Source: an uncultured Chloroflexota bacterium
Lineage (GTDB): Bacteria; Chloroflexota; Anaerolineae; Anaerolineales; Anaerolineaceae
Length of the DNA stretch: 33,848 nt
Direction of reading: 5' to 3'
NCBI GenBank assembly: GCA_902774215.1
Contig: CACYHU010000091.1
Span: forward strand, 1-33,848
Below are positions 24,953 through 33,611 of the stretch, piece after piece. The notes beneath the pieces are model-generated. The model was not told the origin of the DNA, did no database searches, and worked only from the letters and a program-made list of their open reading frames with translations. Within the stretch, counting starts at the first letter, position 1. Every line of letters begins with the position of its first letter. A program made the translations under genes and the position numbers.

Positions 24953-25545
24953 ATCGGTTGAACAAAGATGTATTTTTCAGAGGGTTCCGAAAATATATGG
25001 CTGAGGCTATTTCTGAGGAGAAGGCTGAAAGTATCTGGACAGAAGCGGGTAAAGAATATAACCGTATTCTGAAAAATCAGCCGGAGCTGAAAAAACATAA
25101 AGGTGCTATGGTCCTTCCTGCTGTCGCGCTTTACCGGACGATGGCTGCTCATCATACAGATACGGAAATTCTGATGAAATACGGAGAAAAAATGGGGAAA
25201 CGCTTTGCCGGTATGGTACATAAAATTACAGGCATCCCGGGTGTAAGCCGTTTTATCTGGAACCATGTTGAAAGCATTGCATTAAGTATGAGCAGTGAAA
25301 AGAAAGGATATAAACGCAGACTTGTTTTTGATCCGCCTGAAATGTATGGCGTGGATATTCTATCCTGTCCCTACCATGAGCTAGCGAAGGAACTCGGGAC
25401 TGAAGAGGCTGCGTTGTTCATCTGCCGTCTGGACAAGGAATATACACAGGGATTCCGTAAGATCCGTTATGACCGAAACTCGGCACTGCCGGAAGGCGCG
25501 GTATGCTGTGAATACCGGCTGCGGTTTGATGAAAAAAAGAATTGA
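24949..25545 (+). CDS. L-2-amino-thiazoline-4-carboxylic acid hydrolase family protein (paralog 2)
   Basis: This 198-residue protein fits the ATC hydrolase family by its helical N-terminal half (AESIWTEAGKEYNRIL), the central LSCPYHELAKELGTEEAALFICRLDKEY segment and a late CC pair at 186-187 (AVCCEYRLRF). Here the CC follows Ala-Val, whereas the other two copies have Asp-Asp before it, so the active-site surroundings differ. It is translationally coupled to the esterase before it and lies 17 bases before the small membrane protein gene. The substrate is unknown. Confidence 0.8.
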   Translation: MNRLNKDVFFRGFRKYMAEAISEEKAESIWTEAGKEYNRILKNQPELKKHKGAMVLPAVALYRTMAAHHTDTEILMKYGEKMGKRFAGMVHKITGIPGVSRFIWNHVESIALSMSSEKKGYKRRLVFDPPEMYGVDILSCPYHELAKELGTEEAALFICRLDKEYTQGFRKIRYDRNSALPEGAVCCEYRLRFDEKKN

Positions 25546-25562
25546 CAGAAAAAGGACCGGAT

Positions 25563-26069
25563 ATGCTTTTGACTGTTTTTGGGACAATCGTGTTTTGCGC
25601 GGCCATCACACTGATGTTGCTGTCCGCAGTGGCTTTCATTCAGGATAAGAGGTTTTTCTCTTCAGCGCCAAAAGAAATACAGGAGGCAATCCGGCCAAGA
25701 GAAAATGAACTGTTCTATGGTGCCAGAGCCATCGGGTGGACGCTCATGATATTCAGCATTCTCATGATATTGGGTGTTGGCGTGATCTCTGTTCGGGATG
25801 GCTTCCGGTGTGAGTTTACCTTCCGGCAGTTTTTCCTGCGGTTTGTGTCCATTTTCTCCTTCTACAAAATCTATGACATGGTTTGCTTTGATTATTTCCT
25901 GCTGATGAAGTTCAGGTTCTTTCAGCATTACTACCCTGAGATCGAAGGCGTAATGGAAAACCGGAAGTACGGATTCAATATCAAAAGCCAGCTGCTGAAA
26001 CTTTTCGTCATATTTCCCGCAGTCTCTGCACTCGCGGCGTGGATATGTTCAGCACTGTGCAGAAAATGA
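25563..26069 (+). CDS. small membrane protein, paralog B
   Basis: This 168-residue protein has four hydrophobic segments and aligns along its length with the protein at 23501-23998 (see RFFQHYYPEIEG near 118-129 and IRPRENE near 44). Identity is moderate, so the duplication is old. I choose ATG 25563 behind AAAAAGGA; the frame upstream overlaps the previous stop. It sits between ATC-hydrolase paralogs 2 and 3. No known family; a membrane anchor or transporter for the neighbouring enzymes is a guess. Confidence 0.8.
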   Translation: MLLTVFGTIVFCAAITLMLLSAVAFIQDKRFFSSAPKEIQEAIRPRENELFYGARAIGWTLMIFSILMILGVGVISVRDGFRCEFTFRQFFLRFVSIFSFYKIYDMVCFDYFLLMKFRFFQHYYPEIEGVMENRKYGFNIKSQLLKLFVIFPAVSALAAWICSALCRK

Positions 26070-26109
26070 ACAGAATATGGAATTTATCAAATAAGGAGGT
26101 CAAAATAAC

Positions 26110-26826
26110 ATGAAGGAAAGCAGTCTTCCGTTTGACCGTTCGAAACATGTCCTTTACACAAAGAATGCAAAGAAGTGTGTCATGGATCTCCTGCAGCGGA
26201 ATTATGATGAACAGACAACAGAGCGCTTATGGGAAAAGATACAGCTGCAGTATTGCGAATTTCTGAAAGAGGAACCGGCACTGGGCGGTGTTAAAATGAC
26301 CACCAGCATATACGATCCGATTCTGATTTTCGCCTGGTACAAGGTGATCCCGGTCAAACCCGCATTGGAAGATGTACAGCAGGACGTCTTCAATTGCTTT
26401 ATGGGAAGCTTTGATATCCTGGGAAAGATATTCAACCTGAACAGAAGGCTTGATAACCGGCTTGCTGGCAAAATTTTTCAAAAGACCAGCGATATCCGTA
26501 TCAAAGAAATCGGGCAATTTCCCGCTACCTTTCGAATGGGATTTTTTTCTTTCGATAAGGAAAACGGGATCGTCCGCTACAACTTCACACAATGCCCAAA
26601 TGCCGAATTTGCCAAACGTCACCACATGGAAAATGTGCTGCCTCTGATGTGCAACTGCGACCATCTGGCAATGCAGAAGATCCACGCATGCCTGATCCGC
26701 GAAAGAACCTGTGTGACCGACGATTGCTGCGATTACTGTATTGTCGGCGACAGGAATCCTCTTGCGAAAGAATATGATCTGATCAAATCGGATAACGGAT
26801 TGTTATTAAGCGTTATAAAAAAATAA
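26110..26826 (+). CDS. L-2-amino-thiazoline-4-carboxylic acid hydrolase family protein (paralog 3)
   Basis: This 238-residue protein has the family's VRYNFTQCPNAEFAKRH and LPLMCNCDHLAMQKIHACLIRERTC segments and the late TDDCCDYCIVGD signature (about 203-213). It is the longest of the three copies and the richest in cysteine. A near-perfect AAGGAGG lies ten bases before ATG 26110. It ends the cluster; a new promoter for the nrd operon starts 25 bases after its stop. No terminator hairpin was seen between them. Confidence 0.87.
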   Translation: MKESSLPFDRSKHVLYTKNAKKCVMDLLQRNYDEQTTERLWEKIQLQYCEFLKEEPALGGVKMTTSIYDPILIFAWYKVIPVKPALEDVQQDVFNCFMGSFDILGKIFNLNRRLDNRLAGKIFQKTSDIRIKEIGQFPATFRMGFFSFDKENGIVRYNFTQCPNAEFAKRHHMENVLPLMCNCDHLAMQKIHACLIRERTCVTDDCCDYCIVGDRNPLAKEYDLIKSDNGLLLSVIKK

Positions 26827-26850
26827 AATATCCAAAAATGTACTTCGGTC

Positions 26851-26879
26851 TTATCAAACATCGCTATCTGTGATACAAT
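26851..26879 (+). promoter_or_regulatory. promoter of the B12-controlled nrd operon
   Basis: TTATCA at 26851-26856, a 17-base spacer and TACAAT at 26874-26879, about 25 bases before the riboswitch body begins. Confidence 0.6.
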
Positions 26880-26904
26880 ACTTTGCATCAACTAAATATT
26901 GATA

Positions 26905-27065
26905 TCAAGTGGCCGGAATTACGATTCCGGTTAGAGGAAAGTCAGGTGAGAATCCTGCACGAACGGGTCACTGTATTCGTTTAGCCGCGTACAAAATGCC
27001 ATTGCGGTTCACGTGAGAAGGCGTACAAGGCGATGAGGCGTAAGTCAGAAAGCCTGCTTGATATT
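26905..27065 (+). promoter_or_regulatory. cobalamin riboswitch
   Basis: The conserved blocks occur in order: GAGGAAAGTCAGGTGAGAAT near 26934-26952, GGGTCACTGTA (variant GCCACTG block) near 26965-26975, GTGAGAAGGCG near 27013-27023, and GGCGATGAGGCGTAAGTCAG (B12-box side, 27029-27048) followed by AAGCCTGC. This is the cobalamin riboswitch pattern. It is followed by a terminator at 27144 and then nrdG and nrdD. B12 should turn the operon off by ending transcription early or hiding the start. Such control makes sense when the cell also has a B12-dependent class II reductase, which is not in the window. Confidence 0.9.
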
Positions 27066-27143
27066 TGCGAAAAAGCTTCCCAATTAAGCCTCTTTTCCGG
27101 GTGACGTCCGTTTGGTCGGCGTTCATTTGTTTTGTGATATCAG

Positions 27144-27175
27144 GAAGAGTGTCAATTGGAGGCACTCTTCTTTTT
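27144..27175 (+). terminator. riboswitch terminator (expression platform)
   Basis: GAAGAGTG at 27144-27151 pairs with CACTCTTC at 27163-27170, followed by TTTTT. The only good ribosome-binding-like GGAGG (27158-27162) is in its loop. It lies between the riboswitch and nrdG, so it is probably the conditional terminator. Confidence 0.85.
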
Positions 27176-27188
27176 ATTTTGGGAATCG

Positions 27189-27869
27189 ATGAAATTCGGT
27201 GGATTTCAAAAACTCAGTTTGCTGAACTATCCGGACAAAATGGCCTGCGCGGTGTTTACAATAGGCTGCAATTTTCGCTGTCCGTACTGCCACAACGCGG
27301 AACTTGTCTGCGGGGAAAGCCGGCAAATCGATACGGAGCAGGTACTTGCCTACCTGAACAAACGGAAGGAAATTCTGGACGGGATATGTATCAGCGGAGG
27401 AGAACCGCTGATGACGGACAGGGTCCTGCCTTTTATGGAAAAAGTGAAAGAACTGGGATACCTGATCAAACTGGATACCAATGGCAGTTACCCGGAACGG
27501 CTGCAGACCGTGATCACAGAAGGGCTGGTGGATCACGCCGCGATGGATGTGAAGAATACTGCAGCAGGGTACGCAGAAACGATCGGCCTGCCGGAAGCTC
27601 CGCTGGCGCAGATTCGGGAGTCGATCAATATCCTGAAAGAGGGCAGAATTCCGTATGAATTCAGAACAACGGTCGTACAGGAATTTCATTCCGCTGACGA
27701 TATCAGAGAGATCGCGGCGGAGTTGTCCGGAGCTGCTGTCTGGTATTTACAGCCGTTCCGGGATGCACCGGAAGTTCCCCTGAAGGGACTCCATGCGCCG
27801 GATAAAATGACAATGGAAGAATTCGGTTCGATCGGGAACCGTTTTATAAAAACAATAATACGTAATTAA
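27189..27869 (+). CDS. nrdG: anaerobic ribonucleoside-triphosphate reductase activating protein
   Basis: This 226-residue radical-SAM protein has the 4Fe-4S motif CNFRCPYC (C27, C31, C34) and ISGGEPL for SAM binding. The N-terminal KFGGFQKLSLLNYPDKMACAVF-type opening marks the NrdG-like activases that make the glycyl radical on NrdD. The start is ATG 27189; the longer frame from TTG 27156 would begin inside the terminator. The local binding site is weak (GGGAA), so regulated initiation is possible. nrdD follows after 14 bases. Confidence 0.93.
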   Translation: MKFGGFQKLSLLNYPDKMACAVFTIGCNFRCPYCHNAELVCGESRQIDTEQVLAYLNKRKEILDGICISGGEPLMTDRVLPFMEKVKELGYLIKLDTNGSYPERLQTVITEGLVDHAAMDVKNTAAGYAETIGLPEAPLAQIRESINILKEGRIPYEFRTTVVQEFHSADDIREIAAELSGAAVWYLQPFRDAPEVPLKGLHAPDKMTMEEFGSIGNRFIKTIIRN

Positions 27870-27883
27870 TAGGAGAGAGAATT

Positions 27884-30163
27884 ATGTGTGATGTGATCAA
27901 GCGAGACGGATCGATAGCAAAGTTTGACATTCATAAAATCATCCGTGTCATGGAACTTGCCTTTAAAGCGGAAAATAAAACGGTCTTTCCGGATGTACTG
28001 GAACTGATGGCGCTCCGGGTCACTGCGGATTTCCAGCCGAAGGTCAGGAATAACACGATCCAGGTCGAAGATATTCAGGACAGTGTGGAGACCGTACTGA
28101 GCAAAGCCGGGTATTCCGATGTGGCGAAGGAATTTATTCTGTATCGGAAACAGCGGGAAAAGATCCGCAATCTCCACAGTACTTTTCTGGATTACAAGGA
28201 TCTGGTCAACAGCTATGTCAATATTTCAGACTGGCGGGTCAAGGAAAATTCTACCATCACCTATTCTGTCGGCGGTCTGATCCTGTCCAACAGTGGGGCG
28301 ATCACGGCGAACTACTGGCTCAGCGAGATCTACGATCAGGAGATTGCCGACGCGCACCGGAACGCTGACCTGCACCTGCATGACCTTTCCATGCTGGCCC
28401 CGTATTGTGCCGGTTGGTCACTGAAGCAGCTCATCCAGGAAGGACTGGGCGGCATTCCCGGTAAAATTACATCTGCTCCCGCAAAACATCTTTCCTCCCT
28501 CTGCAATCAGATGGTGAACTTTATCGGCATCATGCAGAATGAATGGGCCGGTGCACAGGCTTTCTCCTCCTTTGACACATATCTCGCTCCGTTTGTCCGT
28601 GTGGATCACATGGATTATGAATTCGGTGTGAATACACCGAGCCGCTGGGGCTCTCAGGCTCCGTTCACCAACATCACATTGGATTGGAAGATCCCCGCAG
28701 ATCTGAAGGATCAGCCTGCCCTGGTCGGCGGTGAACCGATGGATTTCACCTATGGAGACTGTCAGAAGGAAGCGGATATGGTCAACAAGGCCTTTATCGA
28801 AGTGATGATCGAAGGTGACGCCAACGGCCGCGGATTCCAGTATCCGATCCCGACGTATTCGATCACGAAGGACTTTGACTGGTCGGAAACTGAAAACAAC
28901 CGGCTGCTGTTTGAAATGGCCGCGAAGTACGGCACTCCGTATTTCTCCAATTACATCAACAGCGATATGGAGCCTTCGGATGTTCGTTCCATGTGCTGCC
29001 GTCTGCGGCTGGACCTGCGGGAGCTGCGGAAGAAGTCCGGCGGTTTCTTTGGCTCAGGGGAAAGTACCGGATCGATCGGTGTTGTCACGCTGAACCTGCC
29101 AAGACTTGCTTTCCTTGCTGAAAATGAGGTTGATTTTTATAAGAGACTTGACAGGCTGATGGATATTGCCGCGCGTTCGCTGGATACCAAACGGAAAGTC
29201 CTGACAAAGTTCCTGGAAGCAGGGCTTTATCCCTATGCCAAACGGTATCTGGGCACTTTCAATAATCACTTTTCAACGATCGGCCTGGTCGGGATGAACG
29301 AAGCCGGACTGAACGCCAACTGGCTGAGGAAGGATATGACCCATCCGGAAACGCAGGAGTTTGCCAAGGATGTATTGAATCATATACGGGAACGACTTTC
29401 AGATTATCAGGAAATGTACGGGGATCTGTTCAATCTGGAAGCAACTCCGGCTGAGTCTACGGCATACAGGCTTGCCAAACATGACAAGGAACGCTGGCCG
29501 CAGATCATCACTGCATCCGATGGGACACCCTATTACACCAATTCATCCAATCTTCCTGTCGGTTATACGGACGACATCTTTGAAGCACTGGATGTTCAGG
29601 ATGAACTGCAGACACTTTATACATCCGGAACCGTTTTCCATGTGTTTCTGGGCGAACGGCTGAGCGGATGGAAGTCAGCCGCACAGCTGGTACGCAAGAT
29701 TGCGGAGAATTATCACCTGCCGTATTACACATTGTCCCCGACATACGCGGTCTGTCCGGATCACGGATATCTCAAAGGCGAGACCCCTGTCTGCCCGCAT
29801 TGCGGCAAAGAAACCGAAGTTTACAGCCGGATCACCGGTTATTACCGGCCTCTGCGCAACTGGAATGACGGAAAAACGCAGGAATATAGGGAACGGAGGG
29901 AATATTGTGTGGAAGGCGCTGCAAATGTTCAGGAAACATCCGAACATGAAGAAGCCCTGCTGTTTTCTACCGTAACATGTCCAAACTGCCGTATGGCGGA
30001 GGAAATTCTGAAGCGTTCCGGTATCCAATATCAGAAAATAGTTGTGAAGGACGAAAAATCAGCGGAAATCGCCCGGAAATATCAGGTCCAGAGCGTTCCT
30101 GTGTTGATCAGCGGGAAAAAACGCTATACCGGGATTACCGAGATCACAGTTTTGGGCAGATGA
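27884..30163 (+). CDS. nrdD: class III ribonucleotide reductase with C-terminal glutaredoxin-like domain
   Basis: This 759-residue protein makes deoxynucleotides without oxygen. Domains in order: ATP-cone (about 3-95), the NrdD barrel with active-site region MCCRLRLD, a zinc site with C624, C637 and C640, the glycyl-radical loop RITGYY (Gly about 652), then an added domain from about 689 with CPNC (699-702) and a SVP cis-proline, typical of glutaredoxin/NrdH. The fused redoxin suggests electrons come from a thiol system instead of formate, as known for some NrdD subtypes. GGAGAG precedes ATG 27884. The operon is under the B12 riboswitch at 26905. Confidence 0.95.
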   Translation: MCDVIKRDGSIAKFDIHKIIRVMELAFKAENKTVFPDVLELMALRVTADFQPKVRNNTIQVEDIQDSVETVLSKAGYSDVAKEFILYRKQREKIRNLHSTFLDYKDLVNSYVNISDWRVKENSTITYSVGGLILSNSGAITANYWLSEIYDQEIADAHRNADLHLHDLSMLAPYCAGWSLKQLIQEGLGGIPGKITSAPAKHLSSLCNQMVNFIGIMQNEWAGAQAFSSFDTYLAPFVRVDHMDYEFGVNTPSRWGSQAPFTNITLDWKIPADLKDQPALVGGEPMDFTYGDCQKEADMVNKAFIEVMIEGDANGRGFQYPIPTYSITKDFDWSETENNRLLFEMAAKYGTPYFSNYINSDMEPSDVRSMCCRLRLDLRELRKKSGGFFGSGESTGSIGVVTLNLPRLAFLAENEVDFYKRLDRLMDIAARSLDTKRKVLTKFLEAGLYPYAKRYLGTFNNHFSTIGLVGMNEAGLNANWLRKDMTHPETQEFAKDVLNHIRERLSDYQEMYGDLFNLEATPAESTAYRLAKHDKERWPQIITASDGTPYYTNSSNLPVGYTDDIFEALDVQDELQTLYTSGTVFHVFLGERLSGWKSAAQLVRKIAENYHLPYYTLSPTYAVCPDHGYLKGETPVCPHCGKETEVYSRITGYYRPLRNWNDGKTQEYRERREYCVEGAANVQETSEHEEALLFSTVTCPNCRMAEEILKRSGIQYQKIVVKDEKSAEIARKYQVQSVPVLISGKKRYTGITEITVLGR

Positions 30164-30176
30164 ATGATTCCAAATA

Positions 30177-30212
30177 TCGAACGGGGAAACCTTTCGGGAC
30201 TTCCCTGTTCGA
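30177..30212. repeat. strong hairpin after nrdD
   Basis: A 12-base stem, TCGAACGGGGAA with TTCCCTGTTCGA (one G-T pair), and a 12-base loop. There is no U-tract, so it may protect the 3' end of the nrd message instead of ending transcription. Confidence 0.5.
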
Positions 30213-30296
30213 TGGAATATGTATCGTAGAGCCTTCATCACTTTTTTTGAGATTTCAGTATGGATCGTGATAAGGCCAATTTACTATAGGGTTATC

Positions 30297-30338
30297 AAAC
30301 GGGGCTCCGCTTACCGTGGCAGTCCCGTTTCTTTCTAT
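30297..30338 (+). terminator. probable terminator of the nrd operon
   Basis: AAACGGG at 30297-30303 pairs with CCCGTTT at 30324-30330, followed by CTTTCTATT. The loop is long and the tail only moderately U-rich. Confidence 0.5.
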
Positions 30339-30341
30339 TAG

Positions 30342-30385
30342 AGAAAAAATAACAATTCGAGTCTGCCGTAAGGACAGGCCCGAAT
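30342..30385 (-). terminator. terminator of the P-type ATPase gene
   Basis: On the minus strand, ATTCGGGCCTG pairs with CAGACTCGAAT (one mismatch and one G-T pair) around a 9-base loop, and the tail reads TGTTATTTTTT. It lies directly after the ATPase stop at 30387. Confidence 0.7.
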
Positions 30386-30386
30386 C

Positions 30387-31727
30387 CTAACGTTTCGGCA
30401 TGAGGTCAGTCATGCAGTCAAGGCTCAACAACAGCGTTGATGTGTTGTGCAGCAGAGCTGATGCGGATGGCGCTAGTATTCCGAAAGCGCCGAGCAGAAT
30501 CAGAAGCCCGTTAAAACCAAGCACAAACCGGTAATTCCTATCGATCCGCTTCATCAGTTTTTCGGAAAGTTTCCGGATCAGGACCAGTTCCCGCAGGTCT
30601 TCGGCGGCTATGACAATATCGGAGACTTCCCTTGCGATGGATGCACCGCTGCCGATCGCGATACCGATGTCCGCCCGGGAAAGAGCCGGGGCATCATTGA
30701 TCCCGTCCCCGACCATAACAACCATGTGATTCTGCTGCTGTTCCTGCTGAATATAAACAGCCTTGTCTTCAGGGAGAACTTCCGCGCGGAAATCATCGAG
30801 ACCCAGACGGTCAGCAATTGCCGCTGCCGTATTGCGGCTGTCACCTGTCAGCATCACGATCCGATTGAAACCTGATCCATGCAAGTTCTGAACAGCCTGT
30901 TCCGCTTCCGGACGCAGCGGATCAAGAATACCTATCGCGGCCGACAGGATCCCACCGATCGCCAGATACAGCCAGGAATACCGCTGATCCAGAGATTCAA
31001 ACAATTCCTGATCTTCCGGAGCTATAGAAACATTTTCATCATCGAAAATGAAATGGCGGCTGCCGATGATCACCCGTTCGGTACCGATCCTTGTTGCGAT
31101 CCCGTGTGCGACCACATATTCCACCTCGCTGTGTAATTCTTCATGATCCAGACCCTGCTCACGGGCTGCGGCAACGACCGCATTTGCCACCGAGTGAGGG
31201 AAATGCTCCTCCAGGCAGGCTGCCGTTCGCAGCATTTCCTCCGCATTATTTCCGTTGAACGGTACAACATTCCCGACAGTCGGACAGGCGTGAGTCAGTG
31301 TTCCTGTCTTATCAAAAATAACGGTATCTGCCTGGTTGAGTTTTTCCAGAAACTTTCCGCCTTTGACTGTGATCTTGTGATTTCCTGCTTCGCGCATGGC
31401 AGAGAGTACGCTGAGCGGCATGGAAAGCTTGAGGGCGCAGGAAAAGTCCACCATCAATACCGAAACCGCGCGGGTCGTATTACCTGTCAGAGCCAGGGTG
31501 AGCAGACTTCCGCCCAGGCACCACGGTACAAGCCGGTCCGCCAAATCGTAAGCACGGTTTTCCGCGCCGGAATTCAGGCGTTCTGATTCTTCGATCATCC
31601 GAACGATCCGGTCATAACGGTTCCCGCCTGCCCCGCCGGTCACCCGGACGGTGCAGTTGCCCTCTTCAACGACGCTCCCCGCATATACCGCGGCTCCCGG
31701 ACGTTTGGCCACAGGCACGGATTCCAA
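30387..31727 (-). pseudogene. heavy-metal P1B-type ATPase, 5'-truncated
   Basis: About 446 codons encode the C-terminal two thirds of a P1B ATPase: remnant of the actuator loop (ESVPVAKRPG; the TGES lead-in is lost), a membrane pair with DFSCALKL in place of the CPC metal site, DKTGT phosphorylation motif, PHSVA (variant of the HP motif), MVGDGINDAPAL and two C-terminal membrane helices. The metal-binding N-terminus, the first membrane helices and most of the actuator domain are missing. Upstream the frame closes at a TAA (31761-31763) within ABC-transporter sequence on the other strand. The start given is a TTG with no binding site. The damage looks like a rearrangement near 31720-31730. Not functional as it stands. 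Confidence 0.8.
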
Positions 31728-31824
31728 TGCCGGCGGTCTGTATTCACGGATGTGGAAGGATTACAACCGGGCGGTCAAATGGCGCATTTCCACTGCAGAG
31801 GAGGAAAAACAGGATGTTCGGTAA
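31720..31824 (+). pseudogene. C-terminal remnant of an ABC transporter half
   Basis: The frame reads SNAGGLYSRMWKDYNRAVKW and ends EEEKQDVR at TAA 31822-31824. GLYxxMWxDY..A..W is the usual end of MsbA/MdlA-type ABC transporter halves. It overlaps the next ABC gene by 11 bases, as coupled heterodimer genes do. Everything before is replaced by the truncated P-type ATPase, so only about 33 codons survive. Confidence 0.7.
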
Positions 31825-33519
31825 AGATTTTCAACGGCGATATGCCCTTTCTGATCAGGGCATCAAAAACACAAAAAAGGGGACTTTCTGGACGGTCATT
31901 ACAAATCTTGTTGTAATGGGCGGCATGGGGATCCTGACATTCATGATGAACAGCTATATGAACACGCTGACGGAAGGAGCCCCGCTGCCGAATGCGGTCA
32001 CGATCATGGTCCTTGTCCTGGTTTTTCTCGTTCTCTCCTTCCTTACGCACCTGCAGCAGTATCAGGCGACCTATGGACTGGTTTACGGTGAAGTGAAAAA
32101 CACGCGCATCAGTCTCGCGGAACGTCTGCGGAAACTGCCGCTGGGCTATTTCGGCAAGCGGGATCTGGCCGATCTGACGGAAACGATCATGGGTGATGTG
32201 AACCGGCTGGAGCATGTCTGGTCCCATTGTCTGGAGCGGTCATCCTGTTTGTATATAACTGGAAGATGGCGCTCTCCTGTCTGTGGGGTGTTCCGGTGGC
32301 ATTTGCGCTGCTGTTCGGCAGCCGCAAACTGACGAAGAAGAAATCGGAAATCACCAAAGCGGCCCATGTACAGGTTTCCGACGGCATTCAGGAAACACTG
32401 GAAAACATCCGTGAGATCCGCGCCACCTATCAGGAAGACCGCTTCCTGAAAGCACTCAACGACAAGATCGATTACCATGAATCCACCATGCTGAAGGGAG
32501 AACTGGCCACGGGGATTTTCGTCAACGGAGCCAGCGTTATCATGCGGCTGGGCGTAGCCACCACGATCCTGACAGGCGCAAAGCTGATCCTTTCCGGCCA
32601 GATCGATTTCATGCAGCTCTTTATGTTCCTGCTGGTCATCACACGGGTCTACGCGCCCTTCGATCAGGCGCTGGCGCTCATCGCGGAAATGTTCATGTCC
32701 CAGATCTCGGCCAGCCGTCTGATGGAGATCTATGACACAAAAACCGCCGAGGGGAAGGAGAGCTTCGCTCCGCAGGGACATGATATCGTATTTGATAACG
32801 CCAGCTTCTCCTATGATGAGCAGGAAGTCCTGCACGGCGTCAGCTTCACAGCCCGGGAAGGAGAGGTGACAGCCCTGGTCGGCCCTTCCGGCTCCGGAAA
32901 GAGCACCTGCGCCAGGCTTGCCGCCCGGCTGTGGGATATTTCAAACGGAACGATCAAAGTCGGCGGCATCGATATTTCGTCCATCGATCCGGAAACGCTG
33001 CTTACGGATTACGCAATGGTTTTTCAGGATGTGGTCCTCTTCGATGATACGGTGATGGAGAATATCAGGCTCGGAAAGCACGGAGCCACGGATGAGGAGG
33101 TAAAGGCAGCGGCAGAAGCGGCGAACTGCGGCGAGTTCGTCAGCAAGCTCCCGCAGGGATATGATACACCCATCGGTGAAAACGGGGCGAAGCTTTCCGG
33201 CGGTGAGCGCCAGCGGATATCCATTGCCCGCGCACTGCTCAAAAACGCTCCCATCGTCCTGCTGGATGAAGCGACGGCTTCCCTCGATGTGGAAAATGAG
33301 ACGAAGGTGCAGGAGGCTTTATCCAGGCTGCTGACGGGGAAAACAGTCCTCGTCATTGCTCACCGGATGCGGACAGTCGAGGCAGCGGATAAGATCATCG
33401 TGCTTGCTGACGGCAGGGTGGCTGAGGAAGGCAGTCCGGATGAATTGCTCGCTGATGAAGGCAGTATCTTCCGCCGCATGACACAGCTGCAGGCCGCAAG
33501 CGCCGGTTGGAGCATCTGA
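31814..33519 (+). pseudogene. ABC transporter half (permease-ATPase), frameshifted by deletion
   Basis: ATG 31814 follows GAGGAGG. The first 138 or so codons give membrane helices 1-2 and the conserved GYFGKRDLADLTETIMGDVNRLEHVWSH stretch near the first coupling helix; the frame is then lost at about 32229. Another frame resumes with VILFVYNWKMALS and runs intact through the remaining helices and the ATPase: Walker A GPSGSGKST, signature LSGGERQ, Walker B IVLLDEA and IAHRM. Roughly 15-20 residues (part of helix 3) are missing at the break, so bases are lost as well as the frame changed. The second part could be made only from a TTG at 32227 and would lack helices 1-2. Confidence 0.82.
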
Positions 33520-33574
33520 AACTGATTTTTATTTATACTGATAAATTTTTGATACAAAAACACAACATGGAGAC

Positions 33575-33606
33575 AGCCGAAATCCATCCGGATTCCGGCT
33601 TTTTTT
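33575..33606 (+). terminator. intrinsic terminator of the ABC transporter operon
   Basis: AGCCGAAATCC pairs with GGATTCCGGCT (one mismatch) around a 4-base loop, then seven T. Confidence 0.9.
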
Positions 33607-33611
33607 GATTT

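Noticed and set aside
27065..27658. Plus-strand frame of 197 codons overlapping nrdG
   Set aside because: It runs through the riboswitch terminator and is out of frame with the radical-SAM motifs of nrdG.
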